Of a stretch of 58,291 bases of DNA, positions 49,183 through 56,848 are shown one piece after another. The stretch covers positions 1 through 58,291 of the forward strand of contig NZ_JH621269.1 of assembly GCF_000255455.1 (NCBI RefSeq), read 5' to 3'. Position numbers and translations under genes: made by a program. A model generated the notes under the pieces. The model was given only the letters and a program-made list of their open reading frames with translations. It searched no databases and was not told the origin of the DNA. Every line of letters starts with the position of its first letter. Positions within the stretch are counted from its first letter, which is position 1. The stretch comes from Aquimarina agarilytica ZC1 (GTDB lineage: Bacteria; Bacteroidota; Bacteroidia; Flavobacteriales; Flavobacteriaceae).

Positions 49183-49270
49183 GCGTGAGGGATTGTAATG
49201 GAAATCCCGGAACCTGACGCTAGGAAGTGTGAGGAATTGTATTGAAAAGCCCGACCCTTGTGGTCACGCC
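49183..49270. repeat. Structured intergenic element (flavobacterial GCGTGA...TCACGC family)
   Basis: GCGTGA (49183-49188) pairs with TCACGC (49264-49269), closing an ~88-base element with inner pairing such as GGGATT...AATCCC (49189-49207) and the conserved-looking segment AAAGCCCGACCC near 49246-49257. It is clearly more GC-rich than its surroundings and has no ORF. I recognise this GCGTGAGGGAT...GCCCGACCC...CACGCC pattern as a common intergenic repeat or RNA-like motif of flavobacteria; the function is unknown to me. It lies ~70 bases upstream of mnmE. Confidence 0.6.
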
Positions 49271-49340
49271 CATATATTTTTTACTAAATAATTTTTGTAC
49301 TTCGCTTAATTTTTAAATTATATAATAATAGCTTTGCCCT

Positions 49341-50738
49341 ATGATTGGAAAGACAAACGACACGATTACTGCATTAGCCTCTGCTGCTGGAGCTGGAGCT
49401 GTTGCTATTATTAGAGTTTCGGGACCGGATGCTTTTGCTATTGTTTCTTCTATTTTTATGGCTAAAAGCCACAAGGATATTAATAAACAAGCATCACACA
49501 CCATACATTTGGGCCATATAAAAGATGGACATAAGGTATTAGATGAAGTATTGGTGTCTCTTTTTAAAAATCCTAAATCCTATACGGGCGAGGATGTTAT
49601 TGAAATAAACTGCCATGGTAGTGCCTATATCCAGCAAGAAATTTTGCAATTATTACTCCGTAAAGGTTGCAGAATGGCCGATGCTGGTGAATTTACGCTT
49701 AGAGCATTCCTTAACGGGAAAATGGATTTGAGTCAAGCTGAAGCTGTGGCCGATTTAATTGCTAGTGATAGTGAAGCGGCTCATAAAATTGCTATTCAGC
49801 AAATGCGAGGTGGTTTTAGTAATGAAATTAAACACTTGAGAGACCAGCTTTTAAATTTTGCTTCGCTACTAGAGTTAGAACTTGATTTTGCTGAAGAAGA
49901 TGTGGAATTTGCGGACAGAACTCAATTTGTTTCTTTACTCTCTAAAATTGAGCTCATATTAAAAAGACTTATTGACTCCTTTGCTATAGGTAATGTGATT
50001 AAAAATGGTATTCCTGTTTCCATTGTAGGTGCGCCTAATGTAGGAAAATCTACCCTTTTAAATGCTTTATTAAACGAGGAACGTGCCATAGTTTCGGATA
50101 TTGCTGGTACTACACGTGATACCGTTGAAGATGAAATTAGTATTGGTGGATTACGTTTCCGATTTATTGATACTGCCGGAATACGTGAAACCAAGGATGT
50201 GGTTGAGGGTATTGGGATTCAAAAAACTTTTGAAAAAATTAATCAAGCTCAAGTGGTTATCTATTTAATGGATGGTACGCAATTAGTAATTGATCAACTT
50301 GATGATTTTAAAAATGAAATTGCTCAAATTAAAAATAAGCACCCGCAAAAACCTTTACTGATTATAGGAAATAAAGCAGATAAAATTGATCCCGAGGCTA
50401 AAAAAAAGATACTTACAGAAATACCAAATTTGCTATTTATTTCAGCCAAACAAAAAACGGGTGTGGAACAGCTTACCGACAAGCTACTCAGTTTTGTTAA
50501 TGACGGCTCTTTACGTAATGATGAAACTATTGTTACCAATTCCAGACATTACGATTCTTTAATTAAATCACTCGAAGAAATACAAACGGTACAAGCTGGA
50601 ATGCAAAGTAATTTAAGTGGAGATCTACTTGCTATTGACCTGAGAGAAGCGCTTTTCCATTTAGGCAATATTACTGGTGAAGTTACTAATGATGAATTAT
50701 TGGGTAATATTTTTGCTAATTTTTGTATTGGGAAATAG
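49341..50738 (+). CDS. mnmE: tRNA modification GTPase MnmE
   Basis: With MnmG, this 465-residue enzyme makes 5-carboxymethylaminomethyluridine at tRNA wobble position 34. The N-terminal tetrahydrofolate-binding domain (TNDTITALASAAGAGAVAII...) is followed by a helical domain and an inserted G domain: GAPNVGKST near 230, IAGTTRD, DTAG near 275, and GNKAD near 343. It ends in the conserved CIGK, the Cys of which is needed for modification. The 3' end is followed by an accessory patch, in keeping with mnmE as a known integration hot spot in other bacteria. Confidence 0.95.
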   Translation: MIGKTNDTITALASAAGAGAVAIIRVSGPDAFAIVSSIFMAKSHKDINKQASHTIHLGHIKDGHKVLDEVLVSLFKNPKSYTGEDVIEINCHGSAYIQQEILQLLLRKGCRMADAGEFTLRAFLNGKMDLSQAEAVADLIASDSEAAHKIAIQQMRGGFSNEIKHLRDQLLNFASLLELELDFAEEDVEFADRTQFVSLLSKIELILKRLIDSFAIGNVIKNGIPVSIVGAPNVGKSTLLNALLNEERAIVSDIAGTTRDTVEDEISIGGLRFRFIDTAGIRETKDVVEGIGIQKTFEKINQAQVVIYLMDGTQLVIDQLDDFKNEIAQIKNKHPQKPLLIIGNKADKIDPEAKKKILTEIPNLLFISAKQKTGVEQLTDKLLSFVNDGSLRNDETIVTNSRHYDSLIKSLEEIQTVQAGMQSNLSGDLLAIDLREALFHLGNITGEVTNDELLGNIFANFCIGK

Positions 50739-50756
50739 TTACGAGTCTAATAAAAT

Positions 50757-50776
50757 GGAGGTTTTTAGAAACCTTC
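50757..50776 (+). terminator. Possible weak terminator after mnmE
   Basis: An 8-bp stem with one wobble (50757-50764 with 50769-50776) and a TTAG loop, 18 bases after mnmE. The downstream T-run is poor. Confidence 0.35.
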
Positions 50777-50861
50777 TTAAGAAGAACAACAATCATATAT
50801 AAACAGTAGTAAAAAATTGGTTAATTTACAAGATTACCAAACAACACTTTTTACTACTACT

Positions 50862-51541
50862 ATGTTATTTGATACGCACGAAAAGTACAGAATCTAAAAG
50901 TGTTGATTTACAGATTGATGCCCGGTTAAAATATGGGGTCCCACAAAAAAATATTTTGTCGATACTGGATCTGGAGCCAAGCCTGATCGTGAAAGTTTAG
51001 AGAAGTTAATTTCTAAACTTCGAGAAGGAGATCTCCTTATTATTTGGAAGCTCGATCGTATTACACGAAGCGTTCGGCATCTTACTCAACTTGTAAATAA
51101 TTTCAAAGAAAATGAAATTGATTTAAGAAGTATTAGAGAACCTTTCTTAAATACTACTTCACCTTATGGAAAATTTATTTTTACAATATTTTCTGGGATA
51201 ACTGAACTTGAAAGGAATATTCTTATTGAAAGAACAATCGCAGGACAAGAAAGTGCTAGACGTCGGGGAGTTAAAATTGGAAGATAAAGAGGTCTTTCAA
51301 AAAAGCAGAGGAAAAGGCAATCTTAGCAGAAACGTATTACAGGGATGAAACAAAGAATCTTTCAGTAAAGGAAATACTTACTTTAACCGGTATAAAGTCT
51401 AAAAAAACACTATATAGCTATCTAACTATACAAGGACGTAGAAACTGCAAATATGAGGGTTTTGGTTGCTTGTTTTGGGATAAGAATCAAGAGCCAGACA
51501 ATGCTTATTGTCCGAAACACATTAAATACAAAAAAAAGTAA
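50862..51541 (+). pseudogene. Decayed serine recombinase (resolvase/invertase)
   Basis: Read with frame corrections, bases 50862-51541 encode a full-length resolvase-type serine recombinase. It starts MLFGYARKSTES (catalytic Ser after YAR) and continues through FVDTGSGAKPDR, LLIIWKLDRITRS and ERNILIERTIAGQESARRRG; the C-terminal part contains an HTH-like stretch. Lesions seen: one-base losses near 50871, in the A4 run at 50881, in the T4 run at 50954 and in the A6 run at 51299, plus an in-frame TAA at 51285-51287. The C-terminal tail is unusual, with a CxxxxxxC...YCPKH arrangement like a zinc knuckle. Non-functional as it stands. A 10-bp inverted repeat (50806-50815/50848-50857) precedes it. 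Confidence 0.8.
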
Positions 51542-51604
51542 TTTATAATTGTTTGATTAATAATTAATTAGTAATTTGCATCAATAATAATAATTTTGGT
51601 TCAA

Positions 51605-51856
51605 ATGGGAGTTGTAAGAAAATCTATAACATTTACAGAGCAACAAGACACATATATAAAAAGCTTGATAGAAAAAGGTTTTTATACTAACGATAGTGAA
51701 TACGTAAGAGATATTATTCGTAAAGACCAAGAAAACAGGAAAAATGGAGTCGATTTATATGACGCTTTACTTGATGGTATAGAAAGTGGAGTGTCGAAAG
51801 AAACCGTTGAAAGTATTTGGGATCAAGCTATAAAAGAGAATGAAGAAAAAAATTAA
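51605..51856 (+). CDS. parD: ParD-type antitoxin (ribbon-helix-helix)
   Basis: This 83-residue antitoxin begins at ATG 51605 (MGVVRKSITFTEQQDTYIKS); a TTG three codons upstream is less likely. The N-terminal strand VRKSITFT and helix with YTNDSEYVRDIIRK match CopG/ParD ribbon-helix-helix proteins that bind their own promoter; the C-terminal part would wrap the toxin. It overlaps the toxin gene by 17 bases, the usual coupling of type II modules. It lies in the accessory patch after mnmE. Confidence 0.85.
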   Translation: MGVVRKSITFTEQQDTYIKSLIEKGFYTNDSEYVRDIIRKDQENRKNGVDLYDALLDGIESGVSKETVESIWDQAIKENEEKN

Positions 51857-52151
51857 TTACACACTAAGTGTAAAAGCTTCTATTGATCTTAAAGAAATTG
51901 CGGTATTTACTATAAAAAAATTTGGTATACAACAGTCTGAAATTTATAGAGATAGTTTAGTAGAAATCCTAAATAAATTAGGTAAACACCCCGAAATAGG
52001 TAGGGAGTATATTGCTATCAAAGATAAAATGCTTTCGAGATATAGATTTAAGGCGCATACTATATTCTTTTATCCACTAGAAGAAAAAATATTTGTAGTA
52101 CGTATTCTAGGCAATAATATGAGTTTTATAAAACATTTAAAACCTAAATAA
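51840..52151 (+). CDS. parE: ParE/RelE-family toxin
   Basis: This 103-residue protein has the RelE/ParE fold: YTLSVKASIDLKEIAVFTIKKFG at the start, HPEIGREYIAIKDKMLSRYR, and the C-terminal strand IFVVRILGNNM with Arg followed by HLKPK. ParE-type toxins usually block gyrase; RelE-type cut mRNA. The parD-like partner favours ParE. Starts at ATG 51840 inside the antitoxin's last codons. Confidence 0.85.
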   Translation: MKKKINYTLSVKASIDLKEIAVFTIKKFGIQQSEIYRDSLVEILNKLGKHPEIGREYIAIKDKMLSRYRFKAHTIFFYPLEEKIFVVRILGNNMSFIKHLKPK

Positions 52152-52287
52152 ACGATCAAAATATGACTTAAAAGTGTTTACAAAAGAAAATCTTAAAGAT
52201 TGGATATTTGATGAAACATTTGGGAAATTATATGGCAACCCAAGAACAACTGCAGGAATACTAAAACTAAATTCTAAATAAACGATC
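52144..52287 (+). repeat. 14-bp direct repeat around a gene scrap
   Basis: CTAAATAAACGATC occurs at 52144-52157 (covering the toxin stop) and at 52274-52287, 130 bases apart, and the next 13 bases also match at 9 positions. The segment between encodes, without a usable start, a ~40-residue peptide (KVFTKENLKDWIFDETFG...) ending just before the second repeat. It looks like the remnant of another gene inserted or duplicated behind the toxin. Confidence 0.5.
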
Positions 52288-52292
52288 GAATT

Positions 52293-52412
52293 ATGATTTA
52301 TAAATTTAATACTGGTAAAGAAGGTGTTAATACATACTTAGAATTATCATCCAATCAAGTTGAAGGTAAAAAGCTTCAAAATATCTATCACAAGGACCTA
52401 TTAATATTTTGA
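52293..52412 (+). pseudogene. Short 39-codon ORF, possible gene remnant
   Basis: ATG 52293 opens a 39-residue frame (MIYKFNTGKEGVNTYLELSS...) ending TGA 52410-52412. Composition is protein-like but I recognise no family, and it is shorter than a typical gene. It lies between the repeat copy and the DUF423 gene in the accessory patch. Confidence 0.25.
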
Positions 52413-52532
52413 GTATCATTGTTTTTAGATGTTTCATTTTGAGGAAAATTTGATAAATTACAATACAAAAAAAATCGTCAGGGATAATTTTATAAAACCA
52501 TATATTGCAGACTTATAAAATTATTAAAATCA

Positions 52533-52922
52533 ATGATCCCACAAATTATATTACTTTCTGCTACTTTGTTTGGAGCCTTAGCTATAATTTTAGGTGCTTT
52601 TGGTGCACATGCTTTAAAAAAAATATTTACTACTGATCAAATGCAAAGTTTTGAAACTGGGGTTAAATACCAAATGTATCATGCCATTGTTTTGTTAGTT
52701 ATTGGCCTACAATTAAAATTTGAAACTAATTTGGAACAAGCTATGGCTTGGTGCTTTGTTACTGGCGTTATTTTATTTTCATTTAGTATTTATGGTTTGT
52801 GTATTTCTTCGGCTAAAGGAACAAAAATCAAAATTTTGGGACCAGTGACTCCATTAGGTGGTTTATGCCTGTTGAGTGGTTGGATTTTATTATTTGTTAG
52901 GTTCCTATCTCCTGTTATTTAA
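52533..52922 (+). CDS. DUF423 family membrane protein
   Basis: This 129-residue protein has four membrane segments and the family's opening (LFGALAIILGAFGAHALKK) and GVKYQMYHAIVLL motif, as in E. coli YgdD. Function unknown. It marks the return to core-type genes after the accessory patch. Confidence 0.9.
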   Translation: MIPQIILLSATLFGALAIILGAFGAHALKKIFTTDQMQSFETGVKYQMYHAIVLLVIGLQLKFETNLEQAMAWCFVTGVILFSFSIYGLCISSAKGTKIKILGPVTPLGGLCLLSGWILLFVRFLSPVI

Positions 52923-53075
52923 CTTTTAAATAGATTTTTAAGCCTATCATCCACCCTATTCAGATCTATTAAAACTGTTTTCTTTATTTTCAGATTAAAA
53001 ATCTGATTCTTAATACAGCTAGCATATTGATATAATAACAATACATTCTACTAAAATATATGATCCATTATTTTA

Positions 53076-54149
53076 CTATTTTTTAATATGTACCGCTGAC
53101 AATTTATCATTCTCTATTTTTATGTAATTTCCTTTAGCAATTATCAATACGCCTATAATTAATATGGATAGGCTTACAGCTAAAACAGTTATACTTTTTT
53201 TGGAAGCTCCTTTCCATTCTTTTGTTAAAATTCCATTAACATTAGCAACCATAATAGCTCCTGTTTCCAAAATAGCAAAACCAACAGATGTTCCTAACTC
53301 TCCTAAATGATATGCAGCTAACCCATAAATGACTAAAGCTGTATCATGAAATACTGCCATTAATATGACTAATAAAACACTTAATACAATTCCCTTTTTA
53401 GTATAATTACCCCATGTTTTATTTTTTGTCAATCGATATCCATAAAAAAGCATTGTTGAAGTAGTTCCTCCCATAAAAATAGGTAATAGTACAGCCAATC
53501 GAGCTATCCAAGGTGCATTTCCAAATTGAATTTCAGCTACCTCTCCTATCTTTCCTAAATTATTTCCAATATGATAAGAAAGATTAAATCCTGCGGCACA
53601 AATAGCTCCTAACACACAAAAAAGTATTCCTTGGCGTATTATTTTTGTGTTATTTTCTTTACCTAAAACTCCTCTTCCTTTATCCCTCAAAATACCTGCA
53701 TATCCATTTAAGGCTATTCCAAAAACTATAACAAAAATACCCGTAAGCATAATATTGCCCACTGTTGTTCCTAAAACACTTTCCTGACCATCGGGTATTA
53801 AAATTAATGGCATAATAGTATCAATTGAAGTAATAACCCCTAAAAACAAACTAAAAGCTAAAGCCATTCCAATAGAGGAAATACTATACCCCCAAAGCAT
53901 ATTACCAATTCCCCAACAAAAACTTAATCCAAACATGGTAAAAAATATCCATGTTGGTATTTGAGCATAAATGCCCCATAGGTCATCTACTAAAGTAAAT
54001 GTTAATACTATTGGAATTACAAGATTAGCAAAAAAGAAAAATCCGCCCCAGGTATTTTCCCACTCAAATCCGGCTGTATATTTTGATGGCAAAGCATATA
54101 ATCCCAATAATATTGCCGATACAAAAGCCAAAACAATTCCAAAAAGCAT
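53076..54149 (-). CDS. rhaT: L-rhamnose/proton symporter RhaT
   Basis: This 357-residue protein has ten membrane segments, with the RhaT layout: GLYALPSKYTAGFEWENTWG at the N-terminus, SFCWGIGNMLWGYSIS, and AGFNLSYHIGN. RhaT takes up L-rhamnose with protons. Size is close to E. coli RhaT (344). No rhamnose catabolic gene is within the window. A 27-bp dyad lies 25 bases upstream of the start. Confidence 0.88.
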   Translation of the reverse strand: MLFGIVLAFVSAILLGLYALPSKYTAGFEWENTWGGFFFFANLVIPIVLTFTLVDDLWGIYAQIPTWIFFTMFGLSFCWGIGNMLWGYSISSIGMALAFSLFLGVITSIDTIMPLILIPDGQESVLGTTVGNIMLTGIFVIVFGIALNGYAGILRDKGRGVLGKENNTKIIRQGILFCVLGAICAAGFNLSYHIGNNLGKIGEVAEIQFGNAPWIARLAVLLPIFMGGTTSTMLFYGYRLTKNKTWGNYTKKGIVLSVLLVILMAVFHDTALVIYGLAAYHLGELGTSVGFAILETGAIMVANVNGILTKEWKGASKKSITVLAVSLSILIIGVLIIAKGNYIKIENDKLSAVHIKK

Positions 54150-54173
54150 AAATGATAATTTTTAGGTTAGAAA

Positions 54174-54200
54174 TTCTAAAATAGAATAAATATTTTAGAA
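54174..54200. promoter_or_regulatory. 27-bp dyad upstream of rhaT
   Basis: TTCTAAAAT (54174-54182) and ATTTTAGAA (54192-54200) are a perfect inverted repeat with a 9-base spacer, 25 bases before the rhaT ATG on the minus strand. The size and spacing fit an operator for a dimeric repressor. Confidence 0.35.
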
Positions 54201-54407
54201 CCAATAATTTATGCTATGGTTGTTTAACTATTATTGGAAAATAAATTGATAATTTTCCTTTAGTTGAAATAGAAAAATAAATAACATCATCGTAATTAAA
54301 GTTTTTTTTGCCAAAGTAACTACCACCACAAAGGAGCAATTCATTATAGTAATTTCAAACTGTGCACGATGATAGATAACTCACCGAAGTGCTTAATACA
54401 ATAAAAA

Positions 54408-55379
54408 TTAAAACCTTGTCCCCATATGAATTGTTCCATAAATATGACTCGAATTAGGTACTACCCTATCATAAGTAAACACATATTCTGCATTAATAAA
54501 AAAATGTTTCCATGATAAATACACGCCATGAGTTATATGTTTATCAAAAACACTTAGTTTTTCTATTTCATACAAAGTATCATTTCCAACCAAATTCCCT
54601 TGAGCTGTTCCATTAAATGCATTTAACCTACCCAATAAAGTCACTTTATAAAACAACTCTAATTTATTATTTTTTGGAGCTAAAAGTTGATTCCCTTCTG
54701 CTGTAGATACAGGTAATTTTTGGAACCAACCAATACGCATAGCCATTTCTGCAGAAGCATCTGTATATAAGTTACCTAAACGGGTTTGAATACTACTGTA
54801 AAAATCTAATCCTTTTAGTTTAGGAGTCAAATCATAAGCATAGGTCGCGTTTATATTAAATAAGAATTGATTCGGTAATTGAAATTCCCAACCTTCTAAC
54901 GTGCGTTCATCTAACACCCTACTATGAAACCAATCTTGTGTATTTTCTGCAAATGAATTTTCACCCATTACTCCTAACAAAATATGTGTTTTTAAAAAAG
55001 ATCGTTTGTAAGTTGTAGTTAATCCTAATTGACCAAAAAGAATACCTGCAAACGGTCTATCAAAACGAAATAATCTTTTTTCTAAAATTTCCTTAGGTAT
55101 ATCCCGATTTGAAGGTGTAAAGGCTTCCATTTTAAACCGAAATGAATAATAATGATCCTTACTTTTAGGAAATAACAAATGTGCTTTTATAAACTTATCT
55201 GACTTAAATTTATAATTTGCTCCTACTCCAAATGAAAAAAATTCATCTTTACTCTGCCAACCAACAAAAACATCATTATCCGTTATAATACTTATTTCAT
55301 TAGTGTACGTTTCTTTTGATTGACCTAACATTATAAAAGGCATTATAATGCCAATACAAACAAGAAAATTTAGTTTCAT
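54408..55379 (-). CDS. LpxR-like lipid A deacylase (DUF2219)
   Basis: This 323-residue outer-membrane protein has a signal peptide (MKLNFLVCIGIIMPFIMLGQ) and 12-strand barrel pattern. The catalytic-type residues are in ISIITDNDVFVGW (DND near residues 33-36) and a His in DWFHSRVLDERTLEGW. LpxR removes the 3'-acyloxyacyl group of lipid A. PFAGILFGQLGL is a family-like motif. Activity is unproven for Bacteroidota members. It is divergent from merC with a 340-base gap containing dyads. Confidence 0.75.
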   Translation of the reverse strand: MKLNFLVCIGIIMPFIMLGQSKETYTNEISIITDNDVFVGWQSKDEFFSFGVGANYKFKSDKFIKAHLLFPKSKDHYYSFRFKMEAFTPSNRDIPKEILEKRLFRFDRPFAGILFGQLGLTTTYKRSFLKTHILLGVMGENSFAENTQDWFHSRVLDERTLEGWEFQLPNQFLFNINATYAYDLTPKLKGLDFYSSIQTRLGNLYTDASAEMAMRIGWFQKLPVSTAEGNQLLAPKNNKLELFYKVTLLGRLNAFNGTAQGNLVGNDTLYEIEKLSVFDKHITHGVYLSWKHFFINAEYVFTYDRVVPNSSHIYGTIHMGTRF

Positions 55380-55421
55380 TTAATTTTTAACAAATTACAT
55401 TAGTAATAAAATTTAAGTGTG

Positions 55422-55617
55422 TTAGCTTGATAAGCTAATTAAAACAAAAAATAAGGTACTTTATTTTAAAGTATAGAAAATATAATGTTTAATAGAAAAA
55501 GGTTGATCGTATTCAATAAATAGAAAGTTGGATATATTCATAATTTTAGTAAGGGCAAACTTTATTAAAAAAATAATATTTATCTATCATCACATGAACA
55601 TTAGCTTTATCAAGCTA
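55422..55617. promoter_or_regulatory. Two related 17-bp dyads in the lpxR-merC region
   Basis: TTAGCTTGATAAGCTAA at 55422-55438 and, in opposite orientation with one base shift, TTAGCTTTATCAAGCTA at 55601-55617 are each near-palindromic. The first is 43 bases before the LpxR-like gene start. They could be operator sites or small hairpins; no regulator is known. Confidence 0.3.
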
Positions 55618-55629
55618 TAGATCTAATTT

Positions 55630-55692
55630 AATGTACATATAAAACAAAGTTATTGCAACATTGTTGCAATAACTTTGTTTTATATGTACATT
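55630..55692. promoter_or_regulatory. 63-bp perfect palindrome, predicted zinc-regulator (Zur-like) operator with overlapping -7 elements
   Basis: The 31-bp arms 55630-55660 and 55662-55692 are exact complements around a single T. The core reads ATTGCAACATTGTTGCAAT, a dyad of the type bound by Fur-family Zur repressors (inference). TAACTTTG (55670-55677) matches the flavobacterial -7 consensus and, by symmetry, its complement lies at 55645-55652 for the other strand. Position is 30 bases upstream of the merC ATG. The transcript could also fold as a hairpin, though the predicted start lies inside it. Confidence 0.7.
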
Positions 55693-55721
55693 TACAGCTT
55701 AATTACATTAACCAGATAAAA

Positions 55722-56123
55722 ATGATCAAATTAATACTGCAAAAATCAGATGCATTAGGTATCCTTACAAGTACACTATGTATTATCCATTGCTTAGCTA
55801 CTCCGCTAATTTTTATTGCTCATACGCATGCTATTAATGAAACAAATCCTATTTGGTGGTCAAATTTAGATTATATTTTTTTGATTATTTCACTTTTAGC
55901 AGTATTGCGTTCAATCAAAAATACTTCTAAAAATTATATGAAATTAGGCTTAGGTCTAAATTGGGTAACTTTATTCTTATTAATTATCAATGAGAAAATT
56001 CGATTAGTTTCATTACCCGAAATTACAATTTATGTAACTGCGTTTTCATTAGCCGCATTGCATATTTACAATATGAAATATTGCCAATGTAAAACGAATA
56101 AATGTTGTATTCACAATGGATAA
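55722..56123 (+). CDS. MerC-domain membrane protein
   Basis: This 133-residue protein has four membrane segments and the MerC signature Cys in CIIHCLATPL; it ends with a Cys-rich tail (YCQCKTNKCCIH). MerC proteins carry metal ions, classically mercury. In Bacteroidota they often sit with a Fur-family regulator and COG0523 genes, implying zinc uptake. The start at ATG 55722 lies beyond the palindrome; the longer frame to 55653 reads through it. It overlaps folE by 8 bases. Confidence 0.85.
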   Translation: MIKLILQKSDALGILTSTLCIIHCLATPLIFIAHTHAINETNPIWWSNLDYIFLIISLLAVLRSIKNTSKNYMKLGLGLNWVTLFLLIINEKIRLVSLPEITIYVTAFSLAALHIYNMKYCQCKTNKCCIHNG

Positions 56124-56778
56124 AAATAAAATGGAGCTATTAGGGAATAATCATATCTCAACAAGTGTAGATACCCCTTTACGTGCTGATGCCTTTGAAA
56201 AATCGGACGACGAAAAAATTAAAAATATTCAACTTTATTTTGGAAAAATAATGGAAGAATTGGGTTTAGATTTATCGGACGATAGTTTATCTGGAACCCC
56301 TTACAGATTTGCCAAAATGTATGTTAAAGAACTTTTTTATGGTTTAAACCCCAAAAACAAGCCAAAACTATCTGTTTTTGAAAATAAGTATGGTTATAAG
56401 AAAATGTTAGTAGAACAAAACATTACTATTGATTCTTCTTGTGAACATCATTTTTTACCAATAACCGGAGAAGCTCATATAGCATATGTCCCTAAAAATA
56501 AAGTCATCGGACTTTCAAAAATAAATAGACTTGTTGACTATTACGCACATCGTCCTCAAGTGCAGGAAAGACTTTCACTACAAATATTAAAAGACTTGCA
56601 AAATACACTAGAAACAGATGATGTAATAGTAATGATTTCTGCAAAGCACCTTTGTGTTTCTTCCAGAGGTATAAAAGATAAAAATAGCTTTACAACAACT
56701 TTAGAATATGGCGGATGCTTTTCTGAAAAAAATAATCGAAATGAGTTTTTAAACCTTATTAATAAGCAAGCTCTATAA
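56116..56778 (+). CDS. folE: GTP cyclohydrolase I (type IA, zinc-dependent)
   Basis: This 220-residue enzyme converts GTP to dihydroneopterin triphosphate, first step of folate/pterin synthesis. Zinc ligands are visible: Cys and His in SSCEHHF near 109-112 and Cys in KHLCVSSRG near 179, at positions close to E. coli C110/H113/C181. The TPYRFAKMY and GLSKINRLV motifs are typical. It overlaps merC by 8 bases and precedes a COG0523 gene, so it is likely an extra, zinc-regulated copy; the housekeeping folE would be elsewhere. Confidence 0.9.
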   Translation: MDKNKMELLGNNHISTSVDTPLRADAFEKSDDEKIKNIQLYFGKIMEELGLDLSDDSLSGTPYRFAKMYVKELFYGLNPKNKPKLSVFENKYGYKKMLVEQNITIDSSCEHHFLPITGEAHIAYVPKNKVIGLSKINRLVDYYAHRPQVQERLSLQILKDLQNTLETDDVIVMISAKHLCVSSRGIKDKNSFTTTLEYGGCFSEKNNRNEFLNLINKQAL

Positions 56779-56848
56779 ATACAAAAATGATGATTATCCA
56801 ACGTGTTTTCTTTTACTCATAAAATTCATAAACTACGTCTATAAAAAT

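Noticed and set aside
50806..50857. 10-bp inverted repeat before the recombinase wreck as a recombination (res/inv) site
   Set aside because: Arms are A/T-rich and no second site is visible; could be chance.
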